A DNA stretch of 64,000 nt from Pontibacter cellulosilyticus (lineage in GTDB: Bacteria > Bacteroidota > Bacteroidia > Cytophagales > Hymenobacteraceae): the NCBI RefSeq assembly GCF_014306105.1, contig NZ_JACRVF010000001.1, positions 558,001 to 622,000 of the forward strand. Direction: 5' to 3'. The notes beneath the pieces were generated by a model, which worked only from the letters and a program-made list of their open reading frames with translations, had not been told where the DNA came from and did not search any database. Positions 43,720-53,141 of this stretch are shown in pieces (the first letter of the stretch is position 1; each line of letters opens with the position of its first letter). Made by a program: the position numbers and the translations under genes.

Positions 43720-43790
43720 AACAAATCTTAAGATGACGGCTTAGGTTGTTAGGGGTGGTTGGACCCGATGCCTCTCATACATTATTAAAC

Positions 43791-44375
43791 TTACTTGCCA
43801 AGCAGCCTTGCAACATACTTTCCTATGATATCAAACTCCAAGTTTACCATGTCGCCAGGTTTTACCTGGTGCAGGTTGGTGTGTTCGTAGGTATAAGGTA
43901 TAATAGCTACTGAGAATGAGCTCTCTTTCGAATTGAAAACAGTCAGGCTGATGCCGTTCACGCAGATCGATCCTTTTTCAACAGTCACATTTCCTAAGCT
44001 AGGATCATAGCGGAAAGTAAAGATCCAGCTGCCGTTTTCATCTACCACAGACTCACAGATACCTGTCTGGTCTACGTGGCCTTGTACCACATGACCATCG
44101 AAGCGGCCATTGGCCTGCATGCAACGCTCCAAGTTTACCTTATCCCCTACTTTTAGGTCATTCAGGTTAGTTTTTTTAAGCGTCTCGTCAATGGCTGTAA
44201 CGGTGTATTTATCCTCGTTTATGCTTACCACTGTCAGGCAAACACCGTTATGGGCAAGGCTCTGGTCTATTTTAAGTTCGGGTGTAAAAGGGCTGGAAAG
44301 GGTAAAATGCTTATTCGTGTTCTCCTCACGTATATCTGTAACCTGGCCAAGTGCCTCTATTATTCCTGTAAACAT
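43791..44375 (-). CDS. ribE: riboflavin synthase
   Basis: Riboflavin synthase turns two 6,7-dimethyl-8-ribityllumazine into riboflavin and a pyrimidine. The 194 residues start MFTGIIEALGQV, the family hallmark. They show the two tandem lumazine-binding barrels, with SLAHNGVCLTVVSI in the first and VEKGSICVNGISLTV in the second, and DGHVVQGHVDQTG between. Length is slightly below the usual 200-210. It is a solitary gene here, with a TAAATTTG box about 25 bp upstream. Other rib genes are not in the window. Confidence 0.96.
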   Translation of the reverse strand: MFTGIIEALGQVTDIREENTNKHFTLSSPFTPELKIDQSLAHNGVCLTVVSINEDKYTVTAIDETLKKTNLNDLKVGDKVNLERCMQANGRFDGHVVQGHVDQTGICESVVDENGSWIFTFRYDPSLGNVTVEKGSICVNGISLTVFNSKESSFSVAIIPYTYEHTNLHQVKPGDMVNLEFDIIGKYVARLLGK

Positions 44376-44398
44376 CGTTCTAGTGCTGGTTTATATTT

Positions 44399-44406
44399 CA
44401 AATTTA
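44399..44406 (-). promoter_or_regulatory. -7 box TAAATTTG before ribE
   Basis: On the minus strand TAAATTTG, matching TAnnTTTG, lies 24 bp upstream of the ATG at 44375. No clear -33 element. Confidence 0.4.
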
Positions 44407-44563
44407 ACAGCTTTATAGCCTATTTGATGCACTAAATCTTATTTTGATGCCTGATTTATACTTCAGATGCTTATTTTCGCAAACAAATCTTTTTTATCCG
44501 GAGCAAGTAAGATAAAAGTAGCGGCATTGTAGTGGCCCTAGTACCCAAAGCAATAACAGAAAA

Positions 44564-45226
44564 ATGCAGACAGACTCATACAGACACCGTGGCATGCGCC
44601 GTGCTTTAGTAAATCAGTTGCGCGAAAAAGGCATACGCGATGAACGGGTGTTGGCTGCCATCGAGGCTGTGCCACGTCATTTCTTCTTCGATAAAGCTTT
44701 TCTGGAGCAGGCTTACCAAGACAAGGCCTTCCCAATCGGTGAGGGACAAACAATATCACAGCCTTATACTGTTGCTTTTCAGACAGAATTGCTGCAGCTT
44801 AAGCCCTCCGATAAAGTGCTCGAAATAGGTACAGGGTCTGGTTACCAATGCTCCGTATTGCTGCAGATTACGCCGCACGTTTATACTATTGAGTATAATC
44901 GCGCCCTCTACGAAAAAGCCCAATTATTTTTTAAAAAGCACGGGCTGAAGCCACACGCTTATCATGGCGATGGCTCCCTTGGCTTGACTCAGCACGCACC
45001 ATATGACAAGATTATTGTAACCGCGGGTGCTCCGGGTGTGCCAAAGGCGCTGGTACAGCAGTTAAATGCGGGTGGTTGCCTGGTAATACCGGTAGGTAGC
45101 GAAAGCAGCCAAAAGATGTTGCGCATTACACGTGTAGAGCATGATGAGTTTACGAAAGAGGAATTCACCAGCTTTAAATTCGTACCACTTTTAGGTAAAT
45201 CTGGCTGGGAGTCTGAAAAATTTTAA
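44564..45226 (+). CDS. pcm: protein-L-isoaspartate O-methyltransferase
   Basis: Pcm methylates isoaspartyl residues that form in ageing proteins, starting their repair. The 220 residues show AIEAVPRHFFFD, EGQTISQPYTVAFQTELLQL (the family's S-x-P-x-x-V/M motif) and VLEIGTGSGYQCSVL (SAM loop). YDKIIVTAGAPGVPKALVQQ and LNAGGCLVIPVG follow. It is a typical single-domain enzyme with no signal peptide. Next gene is a DUF2268 protease 78 bp on. Confidence 0.97.
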   Translation: MQTDSYRHRGMRRALVNQLREKGIRDERVLAAIEAVPRHFFFDKAFLEQAYQDKAFPIGEGQTISQPYTVAFQTELLQLKPSDKVLEIGTGSGYQCSVLLQITPHVYTIEYNRALYEKAQLFFKKHGLKPHAYHGDGSLGLTQHAPYDKIIVTAGAPGVPKALVQQLNAGGCLVIPVGSESSQKMLRITRVEHDEFTKEEFTSFKFVPLLGKSGWESEKF

Positions 45227-45304
45227 ACCGCTTATATAAGTGTTTTTGAGGCGAAGGTGCAACCATAGTCCATGGCATTTGTCTTTGACAAAAAAGATCA
45301 AACT

Positions 45305-46246
45305 ATGAAAAAAACAACTACAGCCTTAGCCTTTATACTTTTCTTTGTTACTACTGCTAGCAGGGCACAACATAAATTTGAGGCAATCTACTCAGATGTG
45401 AGTCTGTTCTGGAGTGCTTTTGATCAGTTACATAGAGCAAAGACAACAGAGGATTCTATTGCCATACTTCAGAGCGCCTATTTAACCAAAGCAAGCCCCG
45501 GTGTTGCGCAGTTTACACAAGGCCGTATCGTAAGTGCAAAATACCTCCAGAAAACCATCAGCAAGCACCGCCAGTATTATACTTTCCTTCGCAGCCATAC
45601 TTATAAGCTAGACCAGATACTCCCGCGGCTCGACAAGCACTACAAAAGGTTAAAAAAGCTGTACCCAGAAACAGATATACCAAAAGTATACTTTGTAATG
45701 GGCGCTTTAAATTCTGCGGGTACTATAAAGCAAGATCCAATTATAGGCGTGGATATGTTCGGATTTTATCCCGAAACACCCAAACAAGAATTGAGTCCGT
45801 GGCTTTTATCTGTATTGAGGCCCATAGAAAACATTGATATTGTAGTGATGCATGAAATGGTGCACATGCTGCAGAAAGGATACGAGGGTCAGGAAAACAC
45901 GCTGCTAAAGAAAAGTATAGGCGAAGGCGGCGCAGACTTTGTAAGTGAACTGGTTACCAAAAGCAACATCAACAAACACGTGCACAAATATGGCATTGAA
46001 CATGAGCGGGAGCTATGGATGCTATTTAAGAATGAAATGCACGGCACTGATCTGAGCAACTGGCTCTACAATGGCCTGACCAGCAAAGACAGGCCCGGTG
46101 ACCTGGGCTATTTCATGGGATATAAGATATGCGAGGCCTATTACAAAAAGGCGAAAGACAAGAAGCAGGCTATTAAAGAAATACTGGATATAAAGGATTA
46201 TGGTGTATTTCTTGCTAAAAGCGGATATGCAACGAAGTTTAACTGA
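45305..46246 (+). CDS. DUF2268-like putative zinc protease, exported
   Basis: A 313-residue exported protein with a signal peptide at residues 1-21 (TTASRA, then QHKFE). The zinc-protease motif is H183-E184-M-V-H187, and GEGGADFVSEL about 35 residues on provides a third ligand of the Glu-zincin kind. This is the DUF2268 family, 'predicted Zn-dependent protease', whose substrate is unknown. I chose the ATG at 45305 since the longer frame from 45272 begins before the signal peptide. A palindromic AAGTATACTT lies inside it. Confidence 0.8.
   Translation: MKKTTTALAFILFFVTTASRAQHKFEAIYSDVSLFWSAFDQLHRAKTTEDSIAILQSAYLTKASPGVAQFTQGRIVSAKYLQKTISKHRQYYTFLRSHTYKLDQILPRLDKHYKRLKKLYPETDIPKVYFVMGALNSAGTIKQDPIIGVDMFGFYPETPKQELSPWLLSVLRPIENIDIVVMHEMVHMLQKGYEGQENTLLKKSIGEGGADFVSELVTKSNINKHVHKYGIEHERELWMLFKNEMHGTDLSNWLYNGLTSKDRPGDLGYFMGYKICEAYYKKAKDKKQAIKEILDIKDYGVFLAKSGYATKFN
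45684..45693. repeat. palindromic fusion of the heptamer (AAGTATACTT)
   Basis: A second overlapping pair of the heptamer, in the coding region of the DUF2268 gene. Confidence 0.6.
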
Positions 46247-46322
46247 ATGTTAAGTTTATAGCAGGAGCCCTGTTTTTTGCCTTGCCTGCAAAAGTATATT
46301 TTATGCTTTGCCCTTTGAGGCG

Positions 46323-46330
46323 TATCTTTG
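46323..46330 (+). promoter_or_regulatory. -7 box TATCTTTG before the thioesterase gene
   Basis: Exact TAnnTTTG match followed by CG, 25 bp before the ATG at 46355. A TTTG at 46307 is too close for a normal -33 element. Confidence 0.5.
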
Positions 46331-46354
46331 CGCAATCAAAAAAGCATAATTGTA

Positions 46355-46888
46355 ATGCGTAAACAGAAAAAAGTACAAGACTCTTACGTTATCATGACGG
46401 AACTGGTATTGCCAAACGATACCAACACGTTGCACAACTTAATGGGTGGCCGTATGATGCACTGGATGGACATTGTGTCGGCTATTGCTGCTCAGAAACA
46501 CTCCAACCGCATTGTGGTTACAGCATCTGTAGACAACGTTTCTTTCTCTGAAAGTATAAAATTAGGAAACGTTGTAACGCTGGAGGCAAAAGTTACACGC
46601 GCCTTTAACTCCTCTATGGAGGTACACATCAATGTTTTTGCCGAGGATATTCCAAGCGGTAAAAAACTAAAAACAAATCAGGCCTTCTTTACTTTTGTGG
46701 CAGTTGACCAGCTGGGTAACCCGATCGATGTGCCAGAGGCAATTCCTGAAACAGAAGAAGAGATCAGGTTATATGATGGTGCATTGCGTCGCCGTCAGCT
46801 GCGCCTTGTACTTGCAGGCAGAATGCAGCCAAGCGAAGCAAACGAACTACGCTCCATATTCGACATCAAAGAAGACGCACAAGGTTAA
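46355..46888 (+). CDS. acyl-CoA thioesterase (hotdog fold)
   Basis: A 177-residue hotdog thioesterase of the BFIT/YciA-like group. NDTNTLHNLMGGRMMHWMD is the characteristic N-terminal helix with Asn and Asp near the active site. HSNRIVVTASVDNVSF and LGNVVTLEAKV form the central sheet. Such enzymes hydrolyse medium or long acyl-CoA, but the chain length is not visible. Start is the ATG at 46355. The longer TTG-led frame at 46328 overlaps the -7 box and adds only nine residues. The next gene starts 7 bp later. Confidence 0.9.
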   Translation: MRKQKKVQDSYVIMTELVLPNDTNTLHNLMGGRMMHWMDIVSAIAAQKHSNRIVVTASVDNVSFSESIKLGNVVTLEAKVTRAFNSSMEVHINVFAEDIPSGKKLKTNQAFFTFVAVDQLGNPIDVPEAIPETEEEIRLYDGALRRRQLRLVLAGRMQPSEANELRSIFDIKEDAQG

Positions 46889-46894
46889 GCAAGT

Positions 46895-47563
46895 ATGGCA
46901 GGTTTACAGGCAGATCAGTTAAACAGCGAGTTTCTTAAGAACTTCATATCGGAAACCGTTTATGTGGTTGATGGCGATATGCCTGTGTCTGTACCTGATG
47001 CACCAAAAGAGGAATTAGTTGCAACACCTGCTACACCGGCTCCAGTTGCTGATCAAAATAAACCTGAACCTGTAGCTCCACCTGATGCCCCTGTTCCGCC
47101 TGCTCAGCAAAAGCCGAAGCCTACCCCTAGCCTGCCTAAAATTCCAAAACAAGATGTTACGCCGACAACTGGTAAGTATAAGACCATTGGCGAAAACAGG
47201 AAAGGCGTAGTTATACTTGTAACGTTACCGGAAGAGCAGTTTGTAAAGCTGCCACAACTTGAGTTCCTGAACAAGATTTTGGGAGCTATTGGGCTTAAAC
47301 CTACAGATGTCGCTTACCTGAACAATGTTTCTGGTGCCATAGCGAAGTTTGAGGATATGCAGCAGGAACTGGAAGTGAATTACATCATCAGCTTTGCCAG
47401 CCGTTTAGATACAGACTTACCTCACGATAAGTTTACGCTGTACAATCCTGTGATGGTTGGGTCGGTGCCAGTACTATTTTCGCAAGCGCTTGCTATACTA
47501 GAGCACGATATAGAGCACAAAAAGCAACTTTGGGGTGCTTTGCAAAAGGTATTTTCCAAATAA
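46895..47563 (+). CDS. conserved unknown protein with Pro-rich linker
   Basis: A 222-residue protein that I do not recognise. Residues 1-28 may be a short folded lead (LNSEFLKNFISETVYVVDGD). A Pro/Ala/Gln-rich linker of about 70 residues follows. The C-terminal 125 residues look folded, with mixed alpha-beta composition (GVVILVTLPEEQFVKLPQLE and AILEHDIEHKKQLWGALQ). No signal peptide or TM helix. The thioesterase is 7 bp upstream, so they are likely translated from one message, which does not fix its job. A terminator follows. Confidence 0.65.
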   Translation: MAGLQADQLNSEFLKNFISETVYVVDGDMPVSVPDAPKEELVATPATPAPVADQNKPEPVAPPDAPVPPAQQKPKPTPSLPKIPKQDVTPTTGKYKTIGENRKGVVILVTLPEEQFVKLPQLEFLNKILGAIGLKPTDVAYLNNVSGAIAKFEDMQQELEVNYIISFASRLDTDLPHDKFTLYNPVMVGSVPVLFSQALAILEHDIEHKKQLWGALQKVFSK

Positions 47564-47585
47564 CAGATTTATACTTCCTTTAAAT

Positions 47586-47625
47586 AACAAAAAGGCCCTT
47601 TCTATTTAGAAAGGGCCTTTTTGTT
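47586..47625. terminator. bidirectional terminator between unknown protein and TlpA-like gene
   Basis: AACAAAAAGGCCCTTTC TATTTA and the matching right arm give a 17-bp perfect stem with T/A tracts in both directions. Confidence 0.9.
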
Positions 47626-47643
47626 ATGCTACTATAATATTTT

Positions 47644-48756
47644 TTACTGCAGTAGGGTTGCCAGTTTTGCCTCCAGCTCTGCGCCTCTTAAACCTTTAGC
47701 AATTATCTTGCCTTGCGGATCTACGAGTACAGTTTGCGGAATGGCGGTTACGTTGTATAGCTGTGCGGCGCTACTCTCCCAACCTTTCAGGTCAGAAACG
47801 TGAGGCCATGTAAGTTTATCCTTCTCTATGGCAGCCAACCACTTTTCCCTGCTTTGGTCAAGTGACACACCGAAAATCTCGAATCCTTTGCCTTTATACT
47901 TGTTGTACATTTTAACAACGTTCGGGTTCTCTACGCGGCATGGCCCGCACCAGCTGGCCCAGAAGTCGATCAAAACATACTTGCCGCGCAATGCTGAAAG
48001 CGACTGAGTACCACCGTCTGGAGATGGCAGTGAAATATCAGGAGCCATCTGGCCGATTGCAGTTGAACGCAATGGTTTCAGACGCTCGTTTAGCATCTTA
48101 GTATACTTTGAGTTCGGGATATTCTGGGAATACAGGTTTGCCATACTATCGGCAAAGGCAAAATCATTTAGCGGGTCTATCAGACTGGCTGTACCAAATG
48201 CCGATGCAATAGACGCCGGGTGCTGCGCCAGGAATTTTTTTGTTTCCTTCTGCATCGCCATATATTCCTGACGAATCTTTTCCGCTTCTTCCTCCTGTCC
48301 GTTCTGCATCGCTTGGTTAAAGCGCTGCTCCAGCTCCATCTGCTTCATGCGGTTCTCGTTCACCAGCTTGTTTAACTGCTGAAACAAAACTGATTCTTCA
48401 GAGCCTTCTATCTTAACAGATCCGTTTAGGTCTTTGGCATCAGCATTTAACTTTATTTTACCGCTGTCCAGCACCAGCATCACTCCGTTTTGCTGATCAA
48501 GGGAGATACGATAGAACGTAGGCTCAGTAATATTTCCTTTAAATTTAAAAGAACCGTCTTTCTCTAACTCGGCTGTATCGCGTGGGATAAACTGCTGCTC
48601 GCCCAACTCAGCCAAGTATACCTGACTGGCTGTAGCGTTCTCAATCTTTCCCTGAATAACAAATTCATCCGCCTCGTTAGAAGCAGATTCTTTGCCCTGG
48701 CATCCTGCCAGCAGCGCAGCCGCCGAGGCAGCAAATACGAACTTCTGAAATTTCAT
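47644..48756 (-). CDS. TlpA-like thioredoxin lipoprotein with DUF4369
   Basis: A 370-residue lipid-anchored thioredoxin-like protein. Residues 1-18 with lipobox LAGC (Cys19) give export. An N-terminal DUF4369-like beta domain (FVIQGKIENATASQVYLAEL) comes first, then a helical linker rich in Glu and Gln. The thioredoxin-fold domain has WCGPC, with Cys270 and Cys273. Such proteins act as disulfide reductases or oxidases in the envelope, as in cytochrome c maturation. Partner unknown. Just 10 bp separate it from gatB upstream in the transcript. Confidence 0.92.
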   Translation of the reverse strand: MKFQKFVFAASAAALLAGCQGKESASNEADEFVIQGKIENATASQVYLAELGEQQFIPRDTAELEKDGSFKFKGNITEPTFYRISLDQQNGVMLVLDSGKIKLNADAKDLNGSVKIEGSEESVLFQQLNKLVNENRMKQMELEQRFNQAMQNGQEEEAEKIRQEYMAMQKETKKFLAQHPASIASAFGTASLIDPLNDFAFADSMANLYSQNIPNSKYTKMLNERLKPLRSTAIGQMAPDISLPSPDGGTQSLSALRGKYVLIDFWASWCGPCRVENPNVVKMYNKYKGKGFEIFGVSLDQSREKWLAAIEKDKLTWPHVSDLKGWESSAAQLYNVTAIPQTVLVDPQGKIIAKGLRGAELEAKLATLLQ

Positions 48757-48766
48757 AGGTATGGAT

Positions 48767-50224
48767 TTATGCTTTTAATCCTGCTTGTAGTAATTGGTTC
48801 GCCACTTTAGGGTCTGCCTTGCCTTTCGTCTTTTTCATGATCTCACCCATAAACATACCTATCAGCGACTGCTTACCTGCCTTATACTCTGCAACTTTAG
48901 CAGGGTTTGCAGCAAGTACTTCATTAACGATCTGAGCCAGCTCATCCGTATTTGATTCCTGCAATAAATTCTGTTCCTCTGCTACCTGTATGGCAGTAGT
49001 TTCAGGGTGCTCCAGCATGTACGGGAAAATCTGTTTAGAGGCAATCGAGTGGCTCACCTTGTTTTCATCTACTAACGAAATAAGCTGGGCAATTTGTTCA
49101 GGTGCCAGCGGAAAATCGTTTATATGTAGCTGTAACTCGTTCAGATAAGACTTTACAGGACCCATCAGCCAGTTAGAAGCAGCCTTGTAGTTAGTAGTTT
49201 CTTTGCAGAGTTCCTCAAAGTATAAAGCGATCTCTTTCGCATCTGTTAATACTGCGGCGTCGTACTCAGGCAGGCCCAGTTCATTAATAAAACGGTTGTA
49301 AAGTACCTGTGGCAGGCTTGGCATAGATGCTTTAACACTATCCAGCCACTCTTGTTCAATTACTAAAGGCTGCAGGTCTGGCTCCGGGAAGTAGCGGTAA
49401 TCGTTCATGGTTTCCTTTGAACGCATGGCCGTTGTCGTGCCCGTGTTGGCATCGAAGTTACGTGTTTCGCCTCCTACTTTACCACCATTCTCCAGCACCA
49501 TGATCTGGCGCTCAATCTCATGCTCAATGGCACGCTGTACGTTACGGAAGGAGTTCATGTTCTTCACCTCTACCTTCGTGCCCCAAAGTGGAGAATCCTT
49601 CAGCATCACAGAGATGTTGGCATCGCAACGCAAAGAGCCTTCTTCCATGTTACCGTCGCAGATATCCAGGTACTTTACCAGACGCTTGATCTCAATCAAA
49701 TAATTGTAAGCTTCTACAGAGTCACGGATATCCGGCTCCGATACGATCTCGATAAGCGGAACACCTGCACGATTAAAATCTACTAATGTCTCAATCTCTC
49801 CAGGCAAGTGCATCGATTTACCGGCATCTTCTTCCATGTGGATGCGGGTAATGCCAATGCGTTTATCGTTGCCCTCAGCGTCTTTTATAACGATATGGCC
49901 ATTTGTACAGATCGGCGTTTTATCCTGCGTGATCTGGTATCCTTTCGGAAGGTCAGGGTAAAAGTAGTTCTTACGGGCATAGATGTTGTAGCGCGTGATC
50001 TCACAGTTAGTGGCAATACCCATTTTAGCTGCCATCTCCACTACTTTCATGTTCACACGCGGCAATGTGCCCGGGTGGCCAAGTGTAATGGCACTCAGGT
50101 TGGTATTCGGCATCATGCCATACTCTGTAGAGTCAGATGAATAGGCTTTGCTATCTGTTAGCAACTGCGCGTGCACCTCCAGACCAATAATTGCCTGATA
50201 TTTATCTCTTATCGCTTTATCCAT
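48767..50224 (-). CDS. gatB: Asp-tRNA(Asn)/Glu-tRNA(Gln) amidotransferase subunit B
   Basis: GatB is the kinase and tRNA-binding part of the amidotransferase that forms Gln-tRNA from Glu-tRNA. The 485 residues show IGLEVHAQLLTDSKAYS, then LPKGYQITQDKTPICTNGHI (with the usual Gly-Tyr-Gln-x-T-Q), EDAGKSMHL, and VEVKNMNSFRNVQRAIEHEI. The C-terminal YqeY-like tail ends KKTKGKADPKVANQLLQAGL. gatA and gatC are elsewhere. The 10-bp gap to the TlpA-like gene suggests co-transcription. Confidence 0.97.
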   Translation of the reverse strand: MDKAIRDKYQAIIGLEVHAQLLTDSKAYSSDSTEYGMMPNTNLSAITLGHPGTLPRVNMKVVEMAAKMGIATNCEITRYNIYARKNYFYPDLPKGYQITQDKTPICTNGHIVIKDAEGNDKRIGITRIHMEEDAGKSMHLPGEIETLVDFNRAGVPLIEIVSEPDIRDSVEAYNYLIEIKRLVKYLDICDGNMEEGSLRCDANISVMLKDSPLWGTKVEVKNMNSFRNVQRAIEHEIERQIMVLENGGKVGGETRNFDANTGTTTAMRSKETMNDYRYFPEPDLQPLVIEQEWLDSVKASMPSLPQVLYNRFINELGLPEYDAAVLTDAKEIALYFEELCKETTNYKAASNWLMGPVKSYLNELQLHINDFPLAPEQIAQLISLVDENKVSHSIASKQIFPYMLEHPETTAIQVAEEQNLLQESNTDELAQIVNEVLAANPAKVAEYKAGKQSLIGMFMGEIMKKTKGKADPKVANQLLQAGLKA

Positions 50225-50228
50225 TTTT

Positions 50229-50305
50229 ATAATGATGAATGAAGAATGAGTAATGAATAATCGCTACTTAAGGACTTTTCACTACTCATTTTTCATTATT
50301 AATTA
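50229..50305. repeat. imperfect inverted repeat between alaS and gatB
   Basis: Two arms, ATGATGAATGAAGAATGAGT near 50229 and its partner around 50283-50303, match in about 17 of 21 positions. The space holds 30-odd bases. One arm runs into the alaS stop codon. Function unknown; a terminator or a REP-type element. Confidence 0.5.
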
Positions 50306-52939
50306 TTCATTAATCAAAGATTTAACAAGTTCTACCGCTTTGCCAGGCACAGCAGCCAGACCAGCTGCATTTTTACCGCCGGCTGTAGCATAAAATGGCT
50401 GACCACCACCACCGCCTTGTATCTCCTTAGCAAGTTCGCGTACCATTTGGCTTGCGTTCATGTTCTTTTCAGCAACCAGGTTATCAGATAACATCACTGC
50501 GATTTGTGGTTTACCGTCAATCTCAGCGGCAAGTACCAGTACTAAATTATCTACTATCTGGCGCATATCAAAAGCCAGTTTCTTTAGGTAATCAGAAGAA
50601 CTAACGTCAACTCTCTCAGCTACAAGATTAATGCCGTTCAGCTGCTGCGCGTTTTGTGCCAGTGTATCTTTCAGGCTGCCTAATTGCTTCAGTTCAAACT
50701 GTTCCAGTTGCTTTTGCAGCACTTTATAGTCTTCCTGAAGCTTTTGCACTGCACCTGAAACATTGCTCTGTGTGTTCAGTACCTCGCGTACCGCATTCAG
50801 TTCGTTAACCTGTTGCTGCATGTAATCTTCTGCTGCGTCACCGGTAATAGCCTCGATACGGCGCACACCAGCTGCTACAGAGCTTTCTGAAACGATCTTA
50901 AAGTAACCGATATTACCGGTGTTCAGCACGTGAGTACCGCCGCAAAGCTCTACAGAATGGTCCTGACCAAAAGAGATCACACGCACAAAGTCGCCATACT
51001 TTTCACCGAACAGGGCCATGGCTCCCATTTGCTTTGCTTCCTCTATTGGTATGTTGCGGCTCTCTTCTAAAGGAATAGACTCACGCACACGCTTGTTTAC
51101 CATGTGTTCAATCTGGCGAAGCTCAGCCTCCTCTACCTTAGCAAAATGTGAGAAGTCGAAGCGTAACAGTTTCTCGTTAACCAATGAACCGCGCTGTTGT
51201 ACGTGCTCACCTAAAGCAGACCTTAAGGCAGCGTGAAGTAAGTGTGTAGCTGAGTGGTTTCTACGGATCATGTTACGACGCTCCGCATCAATCTCAGCTC
51301 TGAAACCAGCCTCCACATTTTGTGGCAGCTTGGCTGTTATGTGAAGTATAAGGTCGTTCTCTTTTTTCGTGTCCAGCACCTCAACCTGCTCACTGTCAGA
51401 AATAAGGTAACCGGTATCTCCTACCTGACCGCCGCTTTCAGCATAGAAAGGTGTTTTATCGAGCACGATATGATACTCACTCTTGTTCTTAGTTTTTACC
51501 TGGCGGTAACGCACAACGTGAGAAGCAGAGGTATCGCAGTCGTAGCCGATAAATTCATTCACCACGTCGGGCTGAAGTATAACCCAGTCGGTTTGCTCGG
51601 TAGCAGAGGCATTTCTAGAGCGATTCTTCTGCTGTTCCATCTCCACGCCAAAACCAGCCTCGTCTACTGTAAAGCCTTTTTCACGGGCAATAAGTGCAGT
51701 CAGGTCAAGCGGGAAACCGAAAGTATCGTATAATTCGAAAGCAGTTTTGCCGTCAATGGTATTGTTGTTCTTCTTAAAGTTCTCTTCTAAAGCATCCAGA
51801 CGCTTCAATCCATTTTCAAGAGTTCTTAAAAATGCGTTCTCCTCCTCCTCTATCACACGCTGCACAAAACCCAGCTGTTGCTTTAGCTCAGGGAAGATGT
51901 GTGCAGTTTGCTCAGCGAGTACTTCTGCCAGTTTATAAAGGAATGGCTTCTTAAAGTCCAGGAAAGTAAAGCCGTAACGCACCGCACGGCGCAGGATGCG
52001 ACGAATAACGTAGCCAGCCTTGTTGTTTGAAGGTAACTGACCATCGGCAATCGTAAAGGCAATGGCACGAATGTGGTCAGAGATTACACGGATGGCAATG
52101 TCAGTTTTCTCGTTCTCGCCATAAGTTACGCCAGCTTCTTTGGCTACATACTGTATCAGCGGCTGGAATACGTCAGTATCATAATTAGAACGCTTGCCCT
52201 GGATAGCCATGCACAAACGCTCGAAGCCCATACCTGTATCTACGTGCTGTGCAGGCAGTTTAACAAGCGAACCGTCAGCCAGGCGGTTGAACTCCATGAA
52301 TACGTTGTTCCAGATCTCTACTACCTGTGGGTGGTCGTTGTTCACAAGAGACTTTCCGTCAACCTGTGCACGTTCCTCGTCTGTACGTAAGTCCACATGA
52401 ATCTCAGAGCACGGACCGCACGGGCCCGTATCACCCATTTCCCAGAAGTTATCTTTCTTAGAGCCCATTAGGATACGATCCTCAGCGATCATACTTTTCC
52501 AGATGTTGTATGCATCCTGGTCCATTGGCAGATTCTCAGATTCATCGCCCTGGAAAACAGAAACATACAGCCTGTCTTTTGGCAGACCATATACTTCCGT
52601 CAGCAGTTCCCATGACCACTCCAGCGCCTCTTTCTTAAAGTAATCGCCAAACGACCAGTTGCCCAGCATTTCGAACATGGTGTGGTGGTAGGTGTCGTAG
52701 CCTACTTCTTCCAGGTCGTTGTGCTTGCCGCTAACGCGAAGGCATTTCTGAGTGTCGGCGATACGCTTGTAAGGTGCAGGCTTGTTGCCCAAAAAGTAAT
52801 CTTTGAAGGGTGCCATACCCGAGTTGATAAACATCAGGGTTGGGTCGTCTTTTACCACAATCGGAGCCGAAGGCACGATCTGGTGCTGCTTCGAAGCGAA
52901 GAAATCCAGGAACTTTTGTCTAATCTCAGCTGAGTTCAT
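50303..52939 (-). CDS. alaS: alanyl-tRNA synthetase
   Basis: AlaS charges tRNA-Ala with alanine and edits mischarged Ser and Gly. The 878 residues cover the whole enzyme. The class II core starts with EIRQKFLDFFASKQHQIVPS. HSATHLLHAALR is the first zinc/editing motif and CGGTHV (Cys666, as in E. coli) the second. A C-terminal coiled-coil and DHHA1 part ends in GGGGGQPFYATAGGKNA. A signal for self-regulation is not visible. An AT-rich inverted repeat touches its end. Confidence 0.98.
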   Translation of the reverse strand: MNSAEIRQKFLDFFASKQHQIVPSAPIVVKDDPTLMFINSGMAPFKDYFLGNKPAPYKRIADTQKCLRVSGKHNDLEEVGYDTYHHTMFEMLGNWSFGDYFKKEALEWSWELLTEVYGLPKDRLYVSVFQGDESENLPMDQDAYNIWKSMIAEDRILMGSKKDNFWEMGDTGPCGPCSEIHVDLRTDEERAQVDGKSLVNNDHPQVVEIWNNVFMEFNRLADGSLVKLPAQHVDTGMGFERLCMAIQGKRSNYDTDVFQPLIQYVAKEAGVTYGENEKTDIAIRVISDHIRAIAFTIADGQLPSNNKAGYVIRRILRRAVRYGFTFLDFKKPFLYKLAEVLAEQTAHIFPELKQQLGFVQRVIEEEENAFLRTLENGLKRLDALEENFKKNNNTIDGKTAFELYDTFGFPLDLTALIAREKGFTVDEAGFGVEMEQQKNRSRNASATEQTDWVILQPDVVNEFIGYDCDTSASHVVRYRQVKTKNKSEYHIVLDKTPFYAESGGQVGDTGYLISDSEQVEVLDTKKENDLILHITAKLPQNVEAGFRAEIDAERRNMIRRNHSATHLLHAALRSALGEHVQQRGSLVNEKLLRFDFSHFAKVEEAELRQIEHMVNKRVRESIPLEESRNIPIEEAKQMGAMALFGEKYGDFVRVISFGQDHSVELCGGTHVLNTGNIGYFKIVSESSVAAGVRRIEAITGDAAEDYMQQQVNELNAVREVLNTQSNVSGAVQKLQEDYKVLQKQLEQFELKQLGSLKDTLAQNAQQLNGINLVAERVDVSSSDYLKKLAFDMRQIVDNLVLVLAAEIDGKPQIAVMLSDNLVAEKNMNASQMVRELAKEIQGGGGGQPFYATAGGKNAAGLAAVPGKAVELVKSLINE

Positions 52940-53060
52940 GTATGATTATTAGGCCTTTAGATACTTATGGCTATACTTGTTGTTTAATAACAAAAAATAT
53001 AGAATTTTTGCCCTAGAGAAACACGCTTATTTTGTGAAGCTCTGAAAAGCATATTAGAGG

Positions 53061-53068
53061 CAAAAGTA
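53061..53068 (-). promoter_or_regulatory. -7-like box TACTTTTG upstream of alaS
   Basis: TACTTTTG on the minus strand, 122 bp before the ATG at 52939. No clear -33 element. Confidence 0.35.
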
Positions 53069-53141
53069 GCATATTTTAGCCTTAAACCGTAGCATCTGCC
53101 CGAAAATTACGCAGCTGCCATACTTAAACCGAACCATAGCC

